Below, one piece after another: positions 1-7,701 of a stretch of DNA of 34,273 bases. Location: NCBI GenBank assembly GCA_934098735.1, contig CAKOOS010000012.1, forward strand, positions 1-34,273, written 5' to 3'. A model generated the notes under the pieces. It had not been told where the DNA came from and searched no databases. It worked only from the letters and a program-made list of their open reading frames with translations. The translations under genes and the position numbers were made by a program. The stretch is from an uncultured Bacilli bacterium (GTDB lineage Bacteria > Bacillota_I > Bacilli_A > RF39 > UBA660). The stretch's first letter is position 1. Each line of letters opens with the position of its first letter.

Positions 1-21
1 TTGCCGGGATTTGGCTCTTTT

Positions 22-30
22 ATTATATCA
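22..30 (-). promoter_or_regulatory. extended -10 promoter element of the next operon
   Basis: On the minus strand the sequence TGATATAAT directly follows the U-tract of the terminator at 29-56. It has the same extended -10 form seen upstream of most genes here, so it probably starts the next transcription unit, which lies outside the window. No convincing -35 is visible. Confidence 0.4.
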
Positions 31-56
31 AAAAACCGCACCCTGGTGGTGCGGTT
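29..56 (-). terminator. Rho-independent terminator of the acyltransferase operon
   Basis: A perfect 9-bp GC-rich stem (arms 34-42 and 48-56, loop 43-47) is followed on the minus strand by six T residues. It lies about 45 bases after the stop codon of the acyltransferase gene at 102-689 and closes that three-gene operon. Confidence 0.9.
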
Positions 57-101
57 CAAATTTCAATTTAGGAAAAAATAAAAGCAAAAACTTTTATTTT
101 T

Positions 102-689
102 TTATTTTAAATTCTCTTCCATTAATACTTTTACTTTTTCAAATAATAATTTATTAGCATCTTCTAAATCCATATCATTTACTTTAAAAGGTTTTCCATA
201 ACGAATAGTTAAATTTTTGCTTTTAAAAACATAGTCTCCGGTTATACCAAAAGGTACTAAATAGGCATCTGTTTTTTTAGCCATTGATACAGCCCCAAAT
301 TTAAATGGTAATAGAAACTCTTTAGTCTTATTTCGAGTTCCTTCAGGGAACAACCCAATAGCACCATTATTTTCTAAAGTTTCAATTGCTTTTTGGCTAG
401 CTTCATGATCTTTGTGAGCTCTATCAACTGATATACAGCCTACAGCTTTAAAAAACCAAGCTGTTTTTTTATTGTCAAAATATTCTTTTTTAGCCATATA
501 TCTAATATATCTTTTAGTAGATATTATTGATAGACATTGATCATATAAATGTTTATGATTACCTACAATTAATATTCTTCCCTCTTTAGGAATATTTTCT
601 TTACCAATAATTTTTGGAGTATAATACCATTTAAAAAATGGCCCTAAAATCATTCTTCCTAATCTATATAAAAATGGCATTTTATTCAT
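102..689 (-). CDS. plsC: 1-acyl-sn-glycerol-3-phosphate acyltransferase (PlsC-like)
   Basis: This is a membrane-associated acyltransferase that should put an acyl chain on lysophosphatidic acid or a related lysophospholipid. The sequence shows the family's NHx4D block (NHKHLYD) with the catalytic His/Asp pair, and the FPEGTRN substrate-binding block. Length, about 195 aa, is normal for PlsC. The start is placed at 689 because AGAGGTG (696-702) lies six bases upstream of this third ATG of an ATGATGATG run; a start at 731 would have no ribosome binding site. The gene overlaps the end of the acyl ligase gene by 8 bases, so the two are translationally coupled. It is the last gene of the operon. 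A second, divergent PlsC-like gene sits at the head of the same operon, so the two may differ in acyl donor or acceptor. Family assignment is firm; exact substrate is inference. Confidence 0.88.
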   Translation of the reverse strand: MNKMPFLYRLGRMILGPFFKWYYTPKIIGKENIPKEGRILIVGNHKHLYDQCLSIISTKRYIRYMAKKEYFDNKKTAWFFKAVGCISVDRAHKDHEASQKAIETLENNGAIGLFPEGTRNKTKEFLLPFKFGAVSMAKKTDAYLVPFGITGDYVFKSKNLTIRYGKPFKVNDMDLEDANKLLFEKVKVLMEENLK

Positions 690-2412
690 CATCATCACCT
701 CTGGTATCTTGTTGTAATGTCTTAAAGTCAACTTTTCCTAATTTAGTTCTAGGTAGCTTTTTCCGATAAACAAATTCTTTAGGCATCATGTATTTAGCTA
801 ACTTCTTTTGACAATAATTTTTTATTTCATCTTTAACAAAAAGACTAAAATATCCTTCCTTTAAAACTATAAATGCCTTTGGTACTTCTTGCTTATAAGG
901 ATCGGGTACACCCACAACAGTACACTGTAAGACTGCTGGATGTGATTCAATTACTTCTTCTATGTGAGATGGGTATACATTATATCCACTAGAAATAATC
1001 ATTCTTTTAAGTCTTCCTTTATAGAAAATAAAACCATCATTATCCATATAGCCAAGGTCTCCAGTATGAAGCCAAATATGGCCATCATTATGAATTTGCA
1101 AAGCCGCATTTGTTTCAGATTCATCATTTAAATATCCTTGCATAAATGCTTTAGAGTGAACACAAATTTCCCCAACGGTATTATAGGGAACCGTTAAACG
1201 TGTTGATGGATCTATTATTTTAATTTGATTTCCAGCTAAAGGTATACCAACTGATCCACTTTTATTTACATCATCGCAAGCTAAACAAACTGCTGCTAGA
1301 GCTTCTGAAAGTCCATAACCTTGGGTTATTTTTCCAGGACTTCTATGTTTTTTAAGATAATCATTCATCTTATTCTCTAAATTTTTAGGTAGGATATCTC
1401 CTCCAGATACAATATATTTTAATTTTGATAAATCTAAATTCTTGACATTATTATTACTCATTAAAGCTTCATATAATGTTGGAACTCCAAGGACACAAGA
1501 TGGTTTTTTCTTAGCAAATAAAATATCAAATTTTTTAGCATTAAATTTTGGCACTAAAATTGTATAACAACCTAAAGCTAAGGGCGTATGCATTAAAACG
1601 CTTAAACCAAATCCATGAAAGTTTGGCATAATAGCTAAACAACAATCACCCGGCATTAATTTTTTTAAAGATATTTTTTCTTGCAAAGCTCCCAAAATAA
1701 AAGCACGATTTTGGATAACAACATTTTTAGGTTTTCCACTAGTTCCTCCACTATGAATAATTACTGCAGGGGTATCTTTACCATATTTAGAAAACTTAAT
1801 ATGTTCATCTTTAAAGTATTTATCAAAATATTTTTGCCAACTAAAATAATTTTTTTGTTTTGGATATTTTTTTCCTTTTTGGGGTACTAATTTATAAAAT
1901 AATTTGGTAAAAAATGGCATATAATCAGAAGCACTTGCAAATATCACTTCTTTAACACTTGTTTCAGAAATAATATTCGCTATTTTTCCATAAAAAGTAT
2001 CTAACATTATTAAATGCGTACTTTGAGTTTGATTTAAGCTATTTTTTATTTCTTCTTCACTAGATAAAGGATGGAGCATACTTGCAATAGCACCGATTTT
2101 ATTAAGAGCATATAAGGCAACTAAGGCATTTGGAATATTTGGTAAGCAAATTGTAACTATACTGCCACTTTTTATTCCTGCAAAGTGAAAAACTTTAGCC
2201 CAATCATTAATGTTTTCTAAAAATTTTTCATAAGTAACTTTGTTTCCTAAATATTCATAAGCTATATTTTTGGGATATAAAAATGTACTTTTCTTTACCT
2301 GATCATACATACTTATATTAGGTATTTTTAAATTTAATTCTTCTTTAGTATAATACTTAGACCATGGTTCTGGTATTTTTTTTCTTCTTCTTAAAAAATT
2401 AAATATGTTCAA
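682..2412 (-). CDS. AMP-dependent acyl-CoA/acyl-ACP synthetase (fatty acid ligase)
   Basis: This is an ANL-superfamily ligase that activates a carboxylic acid, most likely a fatty acid, by adenylation and then thioesterification. The phosphate-binding motif HSGGTSGKPK is at about residues 220-229, the TGD and hinge region (HTGDLGY to KGRLKRM) at about 448-475, and the C-terminal lysine motif (LPRTKLGK) near 560. Length 576 aa is typical. It starts with TTG at 2410-2412: AGAGGA (2420-2425) is seven bases upstream, and the next in-frame Met is residue 35, past conserved sequence. It overlaps the upstream acyltransferase gene by 14 bases and the downstream one by 8. Sandwiched between two PlsC-like genes, it resembles a split version of E. 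coli Aas, where acyltransferase and acyl-ACP synthetase are fused. A role in recycling or incorporating exogenous fatty acids is inference. Confidence 0.85.
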   Translation of the reverse strand: MNIFNFLRRRKKIPEPWSKYYTKEELNLKIPNISMYDQVKKSTFLYPKNIAYEYLGNKVTYEKFLENINDWAKVFHFAGIKSGSIVTICLPNIPNALVALYALNKIGAIASMLHPLSSEEEIKNSLNQTQSTHLIMLDTFYGKIANIISETSVKEVIFASASDYMPFFTKLFYKLVPQKGKKYPKQKNYFSWQKYFDKYFKDEHIKFSKYGKDTPAVIIHSGGTSGKPKNVVIQNRAFILGALQEKISLKKLMPGDCCLAIMPNFHGFGLSVLMHTPLALGCYTILVPKFNAKKFDILFAKKKPSCVLGVPTLYEALMSNNNVKNLDLSKLKYIVSGGDILPKNLENKMNDYLKKHRSPGKITQGYGLSEALAAVCLACDDVNKSGSVGIPLAGNQIKIIDPSTRLTVPYNTVGEICVHSKAFMQGYLNDESETNAALQIHNDGHIWLHTGDLGYMDNDGFIFYKGRLKRMIISSGYNVYPSHIEEVIESHPAVLQCTVVGVPDPYKQEVPKAFIVLKEGYFSLFVKDEIKNYCQKKLAKYMMPKEFVYRKKLPRTKLGKVDFKTLQQDTRGDDDE

Positions 2413-2980
2413 TATGTTTTCCTCTTTCCTTTTCTATTATATTTCTTAGATTTATATTTTCTTGATTTAAATCACCATTAATCATAATAGGTTTTAAAAA
2501 TTCTATTCTAAGATTTTTGGAAAATAATTTATAATTACCTGTTATGATAAATGGAACTATCGGACTATTAGTATCTTTTGCCATTTTTACAGCCCCTATC
2601 TTAAAGTCTAACATTTTTCCTTCTTTTTCTGTTGTTCCTTCAGGAAATATTCCTATTAAAAGATTATTCTCTAAGTAAGCAATTGATGAGGATAATGCTT
2701 GATGATCTTTATTTTTTCGATCAACAGATATTAATCCCATATTAGCAAAAATAATTTTTTTAGGACCATTCCATAGTTCTTTTTTAGCTAAAAAGTGAAT
2801 ATTTCTTTTCGTAGAACTAATTAATAAAAGACAATCAAAGTTACTTGTGTGATTTCCAGCCAAAATAACCTTGCCACTTTTAGGAATATACTCTTTACCT
2901 ATTATTTTTGGAGTAAAGAAAAGTTTAAATAAGACTGTTATAATAGGTCTTGTTATTTTATATAATAATGCATCTTTCAT
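2399..2980 (-). CDS. second PlsC-like lysophospholipid acyltransferase
   Basis: A 193-aa acyltransferase with the NHx4D block (NHTSNFD) and a FPEGTTEKEG block, so the catalytic His/Asp pair and phosphate-binding Glu are present. The N-terminal 15-20 residues are hydrophobic and probably membrane-associated. ATG at 2978-2980 is preceded by AGGAAAG, seven residues of good spacing. It is the first gene of the operon and its end overlaps the TTG start of the ligase gene. It is clearly related to, but diverged from, the acyltransferase at 102-689. This one ends in a charged tail. It could use glycerol-3-phosphate, LPA or a lysophospholipid; the sequence alone does not decide. Confidence 0.86.
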   Translation of the reverse strand: MKDALLYKITRPIITVLFKLFFTPKIIGKEYIPKSGKVILAGNHTSNFDCLLLISSTKRNIHFLAKKELWNGPKKIIFANMGLISVDRKNKDHQALSSSIAYLENNLLIGIFPEGTTEKEGKMLDFKIGAVKMAKDTNSPIVPFIITGNYKLFSKNLRIEFLKPIMINGDLNQENINLRNIIEKERGKHIEHI

Positions 2981-2998
2981 ATTCTTTCCTCATTATTA

Positions 2999-3007
2999 AT
3001 TATATCA
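2999..3007 (-). promoter_or_regulatory. extended -10 promoter of the acyltransferase operon
   Basis: TGATATAAT on the minus strand ends about 18 bases upstream of the acyltransferase ATG at 2980. No good -35 hexamer is present at 17 bp, as at several other extended -10 sites in this window. Confidence 0.55.
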
Positions 3008-3017
3008 AAACTAAATA

Positions 3018-3042
3018 AAAAAAGAAACATTGTTTCCTTTTT
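3018..3042 (-). terminator. terminator after the phosphoesterase gene
   Basis: A short stem (gaaac 3024-3028 with gtttc 3032-3036, extended by G-T and A-T pairs) is followed on the minus strand by a run of seven T. It begins right at the stop codon of the gene at 3041-4243. The stem is AT-rich and weak, but the position fits. Confidence 0.6.
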
Positions 3043-4243
3043 ATTTAATTCTTTTCAAAGTAGAATCTTCTTCGTTATTAATTTTATCATTTTGTATTTT
3101 GTTTATAATATTAAAAGAAAATAATTCTTCGTTTAATATAATGTCTTTTGTTCCAAAAAATATTTGCTTTATTTGTGTTTCTTCTATATATCCTTTTTTA
3201 AAACTTAAATTTACCTCTAATGCACTAGGTAATGAACTATTTATATCTGATAGTGATGGAATAGTAATGTCTAAGGTATTTTTTTCTTGCTTAGTGATGT
3301 ATTTATGTAAATGTCCATGAAATATAATTGGGGCATTAAACCTAACTAAATTTCCTCCATTAATATGATGATATAGATGAATCTTGTCATTTTTAATATT
3401 ATATTTAGCATTGTTATAGCCTCCGATTATGATATCACTTCGGGCCTCTTCAACTATTTTAATAAAATCTTTTGATTCCTTAGAAACCACACAAAAATCA
3501 TGATTTCCCGCTACACCTAGAGTTATAATATCTTTATCATAAGGGTATTTTTGAATAAAATATTCAATTTGACTATCTAAATCATTAATATGCTGACTTC
3601 CTTTTGTGAAACTTCCATCAATAAAATCACCACCACATAAAATTACATTTATTCCTTCTTTTTTGGCATAATTAAAGGCCCTATCTACTAAATCAATTCT
3701 TTCTAAAGTATTACCAAAATGTAAATCAGAAATAACCAAAAGTTTAAGATCTTTTTCATTTTTATCTGTAATTAGATTGAGTTTTTGTTTACTATTTTCA
3801 TTATCAAAATATCTTGTTATATTTTTTATTCTTTGATACTTTATTTTTCCATTAGAATAAAATTGTTTAGAAAATAAATAATTTATTTCTTTTAATTTTT
3901 TTAATTCATTTTGAAGTATTTTCATATCAATATCTAGAATATTACATAATTCTTCATATGAATATTTATCATTTAAAAGATTTACTAATAAATCTGTATA
4001 AATTGTTGGATTATTTTTTTCTCGTAAAACTTTTCTTTTTAATTTAGGAATTATTATATTATGAAGCTTTTTATTACTTTCTTTAGACAAAATGTTGGGA
4101 TTATCATAATTAATTAAATTACTTTGATATTTTTCATAAAAAATATTTCTTTCCTCATCATTAAGTTCGGATACTAATTTTTCTATTACTAGAGCAGAAT
4201 TACAATTAAGAATTTCAAATATACTTTTACTTCTTTTATTCAT
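3041..4243 (-). CDS. calcineurin-like metallophosphoesterase with N-terminal helical/HTH-like half
   Basis: The C-terminal half (about residues 165-340) has the full metal-binding set of the calcineurin-like phosphoesterase superfamily: DLH, GGDFIDG, GNHD, a later His and GHLH. It should hydrolyse a phosphomonoester, phosphodiester or nucleic acid substrate in the cytosol; there is no signal peptide. The N-terminal 150 residues are not part of that fold. One stretch (LNDEERNIFYEKY, near residue 28) resembles the start of a sigma region 4-like HTH, and another (YSYEELCNILDIDMKILQNELKKL, split here only for description as residues about 95-118) looks like a winged helix. DNA or RNA targeting is therefore possible but is inference. 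ATG at 4241-4243 has GAAGGAAG upstream. It is a single-gene unit with its own strong promoter and a terminator on each side. Confidence 0.8.
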   Translation of the reverse strand: MNKRSKSIFEILNCNSALVIEKLVSELNDEERNIFYEKYQSNLINYDNPNILSKESNKKLHNIIIPKLKRKVLREKNNPTIYTDLLVNLLNDKYSYEELCNILDIDMKILQNELKKLKEINYLFSKQFYSNGKIKYQRIKNITRYFDNENSKQKLNLITDKNEKDLKLLVISDLHFGNTLERIDLVDRAFNYAKKEGINVILCGGDFIDGSFTKGSQHINDLDSQIEYFIQKYPYDKDIITLGVAGNHDFCVVSKESKDFIKIVEEARSDIIIGGYNNAKYNIKNDKIHLYHHINGGNLVRFNAPIIFHGHLHKYITKQEKNTLDITIPSLSDINSSLPSALEVNLSFKKGYIEETQIKQIFFGTKDIILNEELFSFNIINKIQNDKINNEEDSTLKRIK

Positions 4244-4266
4244 ATTTTATCTTCCTTCAGCTCCAT

Positions 4267-4295
4267 ATCCTAACAAACACCAAAGTATTTGTCAA
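4267..4295 (-). promoter_or_regulatory. strong sigma-A promoter of the phosphoesterase gene
   Basis: On the minus strand a perfect -35 TTGACA (4290-4295), a 17-bp spacer and -10 TAGGAT (4267-4272) preceded by TGT form a near-ideal vegetative promoter with extended -10. It lies between the valS terminator and the phosphoesterase start. Confidence 0.85.
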
Positions 4296-4301
4296 CCTAC
4301 G

Positions 4302-4330
4302 AAAAAAAGAAGACTTATTTATCTTCTTTT
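4302..4330 (-). terminator. Rho-independent terminator overlapping the valS stop
   Basis: A 9-bp stem (4305-4313 with 4322-4330, loop of eight) uses the last codons of valS as its left arm and is followed on the minus strand by a run of T. The stop codon of valS lies in the loop. Confidence 0.75.
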
Positions 4331-6843
4331 AACATTTTTAATTTCATCTGTTCTTCTTGCAAAGTTTTTCTTTCATTTTCTACCAATTGCTCTGGAGCTT
4401 TAGATAGATAATTTTCATTACTTAGCAATGCTTTTCTTCTTTCTATTGATGCTACTAATGATTTTATTTGCTTTTCTTTAAGTAATATATCATCTTCACT
4501 AATTTCTTTTTCATAATAAATATCCAAATTATAAATTCCAGCTATACAACTGTATTTTTGGCCTTGAATATCTTCTAACTTAGATTTATCTATTTTAAGA
4601 ATTTTAAATATTAAATCATAGTCTTCATTGTTATTTATTTTAACTTTAAAATTAGAAGTGATCTTGTTTTCAAGTTTAATATTTCTAAATACTTTAATAA
4701 ATTCAATTATATTATTTATTTTATTATATTCATCGTTGTATATTTCTTTATCATCAAATTTAGGATAGCTTGATAAAATGATAGTTTCTTCATGAATTGG
4801 AAGTTTATCATAAAGTTCATCTGTAACATAAGGCATAAAAGGATGAAGCATTTTTAATATTGCTGTTAAAACTTTAAGTAAAATTGATTTAGTTGTTATA
4901 TCATCTAAGCTAAATTTAGCAAATTCTATATAATTATCACAAAAATCATTCCAAATAAAGTTATAAAGTTCTGTGCCAACATTATTAAAATCATATTTTT
5001 CCATATTTTCAGTTACATTTTTAATAGTCATATTTAACTTAGTTAAAATCCATTTATCTTCATCTTTTAAACTAGTCATTTCTATTTTGTCTATATTTTC
5101 AATATTCATTAAAACAAAACGAGATGCATTCCAAAGCTTATTAATAAAATTCCATGTTGATTTTACTTTTTCTTCATCATATCTTAAATCAGTTCCAGCT
5201 GCAGCAGAAGTTGTTAAAAAGAAACGTAGAGAATCTGCTCCATATTTTTCTATTACTTCCATAGGATCTACGCCATTTCCTAGAGATTTACTCATTTTGC
5301 GACCTTCTTTATCTCTGATTAAACCGTGAATAATACAATCTTTAAATGGTCTTTTTCCAGTAAAATGAAGACCTTGGAAAGTCATTCGATTAACCCAGAA
5401 TGGAATTATATCATAGCCAGTTACTAAAACATTATTAGGATAAAATTTATTAAAATCTTCTGTATTTTCTGGCCATCCTAAAGTTGAAAAAGGCCATAAT
5501 GCACTAGAAAACCATGTATCTAGAACATCTTCATCTTGTACCCATCCATCTTGAGAAGGGGCCGTCTCTCCAACATATACTTCATCATTTTTATACCAAG
5601 CTGGTATTCTGTGTCCCCACCAAAGCTGACGTGAAATACACCAATCATAAGTTATTTCCATCCAGTGATTCATAATCTTTTCATATCTTTCAGGAACGAA
5701 ATTTACTTTAGTATCTTTATTTTTTTGATTTTCTAAAACTTTATCTGCTAAAGGTCTCATTTTAACAAACCATTGTTTTGAAAGATAAGGTTCAACCATA
5801 ACTCCACTTCTTTCACTATGGCCCACATTATGTGTTATTTCTTCAACTGAAATTAATAAGTTTTGATTTTTTAAATATTCTACAACCTTTTCTCTAGCTT
5901 CAAATCTATCAAGGCCTGCAAAATTACCAGCATTTTCATTCATAGTTCCATCTGGATTTATACATACAATTCTATCTAAGTGATGTCTATTACCTACTTC
6001 AAAATCGTTAGGATCATGAGCTGGAGTTATTTTAACTACTCCTGTACCAAACTCTGGATCAGCGTGTTCATCACCTACAATAGGAATTGCTTTCCCAACT
6101 ATAGGTAGAATTACATTTTTCCCAATTAAATCTTTATAACGATCATCTTTAGGATTAACAGCTACGGCAGTATCTCCAAATAATGTTTCTGGTCTTGTAG
6201 TTGCTACTTCTAAAAATTCAGCACTGTTTTCTAAATAATACTTAATATGGTAAAAAGCACCTTTAACTTCTTTATATATAACTTCCTCATTAGAAAGAGC
6301 AGTCATTTGAGCTGGATCCCAATTTATTATTCTTTCTCCACGATATATAAGGCCTTCATCATAAAGTGTTTTAAATACATGGTTAACGGCTTTATTTAAA
6401 CCTTCATCTAAAGTAAATCTTTCTTTAGAATAGCATAAAGACAAACCAAGTTTTGCCCATTGGGCATGGATGTTTTCAGCATATTCTTTTTTCCATTCCC
6501 ATGCATATTCTAACCACTTCTCTCTTGGAATAAAACGTGGTTTGATGCCCATTTCTTTTAATTTAGCATCTACTTTAGCTTGTGTTGCTATGCCAGCATG
6601 ATCCATGCCTGGTATCCAAATAGCATTATATCCTTGCATTTTCTTAAAACGAATAATTATATCTTGTATTGTTGTGTCCCAAGCATGTCCTAAATGAAGT
6701 TTACCTGTAACATTTGGTGGGGGTATAACAATTGCATAGGGAGGTAATCCATCTCGTTCTTCAAAATAATTATTTTTTACCCATTTAGAATATTTATCTT
6801 TTTCAACTTCTAAATGATTGTATTTTTTATCTAACATTTTCAT
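4315..6843 (-). CDS. valS: valyl-tRNA synthetase
   Basis: Class I aminoacyl-tRNA synthetase that charges tRNA-Val in the cytosol. Visible in order: the HIGH-type motif PPPNVTGKLHLGHAWD near residue 40-55, the CP1 editing domain with TTRPETLFGDTAVAVNP near 215, the KMSKS motif (GRKMSKSLGN) near 515, the anticodon-binding helical domain, and a C-terminal coiled coil with the usual LSNENYLSKAPEQLVENE pattern. Length 842 aa is slightly short for ValS (about 880). Two starts are possible, ATG at 6843 or ATG at 6837, both after AAAGGAAAG; neither can be excluded. The gene overlaps the upstream peptidase gene by about 17 bases and is coupled to it. Expression should be controlled by the T-box leader at 7457-7665. 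Confidence 0.97.
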   Translation of the reverse strand: MKMLDKKYNHLEVEKDKYSKWVKNNYFEERDGLPPYAIVIPPPNVTGKLHLGHAWDTTIQDIIIRFKKMQGYNAIWIPGMDHAGIATQAKVDAKLKEMGIKPRFIPREKWLEYAWEWKKEYAENIHAQWAKLGLSLCYSKERFTLDEGLNKAVNHVFKTLYDEGLIYRGERIINWDPAQMTALSNEEVIYKEVKGAFYHIKYYLENSAEFLEVATTRPETLFGDTAVAVNPKDDRYKDLIGKNVILPIVGKAIPIVGDEHADPEFGTGVVKITPAHDPNDFEVGNRHHLDRIVCINPDGTMNENAGNFAGLDRFEAREKVVEYLKNQNLLISVEEITHNVGHSERSGVMVEPYLSKQWFVKMRPLADKVLENQKNKDTKVNFVPERYEKIMNHWMEITYDWCISRQLWWGHRIPAWYKNDEVYVGETAPSQDGWVQDEDVLDTWFSSALWPFSTLGWPENTEDFNKFYPNNVLVTGYDIIPFWVNRMTFQGLHFTGKRPFKDCIIHGLIRDKEGRKMSKSLGNGVDPMEVIEKYGADSLRFFLTTSAAAGTDLRYDEEKVKSTWNFINKLWNASRFVLMNIENIDKIEMTSLKDEDKWILTKLNMTIKNVTENMEKYDFNNVGTELYNFIWNDFCDNYIEFAKFSLDDITTKSILLKVLTAILKMLHPFMPYVTDELYDKLPIHEETIILSSYPKFDDKEIYNDEYNKINNIIEFIKVFRNIKLENKITSNFKVKINNNEDYDLIFKILKIDKSKLEDIQGQKYSCIAGIYNLDIYYEKEISEDDILLKEKQIKSLVASIERRKALLSNENYLSKAPEQLVENERKTLQEEQMKLKMLKEDK

Positions 6844-7456
6844 CTTTCCTTTCTTCTTCTTTAATAATTTGATCTAGTATTTCATTACTATCTTCAGTAA
6901 ATTTTAACAATCCCTGAACTTTTTTAGTTCCATATTTTTCTACTATTTTTTTAACAATTGTATAATAAACTCGATAAGAAAGATTGCTACTTAATAAATC
7001 TTTCATATTAACATTTTCTAAACTACATTCTTGATACTGATTAGTTAAATAACAAGCAATACCTTCCCATAAACAATTGTTAAAATATTCATAATTATCT
7101 GGCATATAATGCGTATGTAAAATGTGAACGCATTCATGCAATATCATCTTTTTATATTCTAAAAACGTTTCTCCTTTATGAAGGGTATTATCATAATCAT
7201 TATAATTACAGCAAAAAATTTTATTAATATCTGGATTTAAAAAGCCCACAATATAAGGTTCTGGTTTAAATAAATCATTAGTAATAATAAAATTATCTAA
7301 TTCTTTTTTAGATTTAAATATCTTTATTATAATAGTTAAATCTTTATTAGTATTAAAAAAATTAGCAATATCAATAATTTTTTCATTTAAATATTTATTT
7401 AATTCTTCCAGTTGTTTAATGCTTAATCCAGCATTTTCATACTTAAATTTTATCAT
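6827..7456 (-). CDS. cytosolic HExxH zinc peptidase (peptidase MA-like)
   Basis: A 209-aa protein with HECVH (zinc-binding HExxH, near residue 106) and a Glu twenty residues after the second His in the context LWEGIACYL. This is the gluzincin arrangement typical of the peptidase MA-like family, in which the downstream Glu is the third zinc ligand. There is no signal peptide or membrane segment, so it is predicted to be cytosolic. ATG at 7454-7456 has AGAAGGG five bases upstream. It is the first gene behind the T-box leader and overlaps valS, so both genes should respond to uncharged tRNA-Val. Substrate is unknown. That it supplies amino acids from peptides during valine shortage is a hypothesis from context only. 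Confidence 0.7.
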   Translation of the reverse strand: MIKFKYENAGLSIKQLEELNKYLNEKIIDIANFFNTNKDLTIIIKIFKSKKELDNFIITNDLFKPEPYIVGFLNPDINKIFCCNYNDYDNTLHKGETFLEYKKMILHECVHILHTHYMPDNYEYFNNCLWEGIACYLTNQYQECSLENVNMKDLLSSNLSYRVYYTIVKKIVEKYGTKKVQGLLKFTEDSNEILDQIIKEEERKDENVR

Positions 7457-7665
7457 TGCATCCCTTCTTTTTTTAAAAAAAGAATGATACCCAAGGAGTC
7501 TTTTTTAAGACGGTACCATCCTTTATTTAACTTTCTTGATTTTATTGCATCACTGCATTTATTTTTCATTTTGCAACCTTCAAATAAATAAGTACTTTAG
7601 TTTTCACCAACCACTAAATCTCTTTGCTACTTTAATTATTTTACTCCTCAAAAATCATCAAAATA
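7457..7665 (-). ncRNA. T-box riboswitch leader (predicted valine-specific)
   Basis: The transcript between the promoter and the peptidase start has T-box features. The antiterminator core AAGGATGGTACCG (about 7511-7524) matches the T-box consensus around TGGTACC, with TGGT (7515-7518) able to pair with an ACCA tRNA end. A terminator stem competes with it. Upstream, stem I elements can be read: GAGGAGTA, an AGAGA-like GA motif, and GGTTGGTGAAAAC in the distal loop region. A GTT codon at 7575-7577, in the context GAAGGTTGC, is the best candidate specifier and agrees with valS downstream. Specifier choice is made by eye and not by folding. Confidence 0.88.
7475..7521 (-). terminator. T-box regulatory terminator
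   Basis: Arms 7512-7521 and 7482-7491 form a 10-bp stem with two G-U pairs, enclosing a small inner hairpin, followed on the minus strand by seven T. The left arm contains the T-box TGGTACC, so antiterminator and terminator are mutually exclusive. Confidence 0.85.
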
Positions 7666-7672
7666 TAGATTT

Positions 7673-7701
7673 ATTTTAGCATTCTCTTTAGCTTAATGCA
7701 A
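7673..7701 (-). promoter_or_regulatory. promoter of the T-box/peptidase/valS operon
   Basis: Minus-strand -35 TTGCAT (7696-7701), 17-bp spacer, -10 TAAAAT (7673-7678) preceded by TGC. The -35 lies inside the last codons of the gene ending at 7688. Confidence 0.7.
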
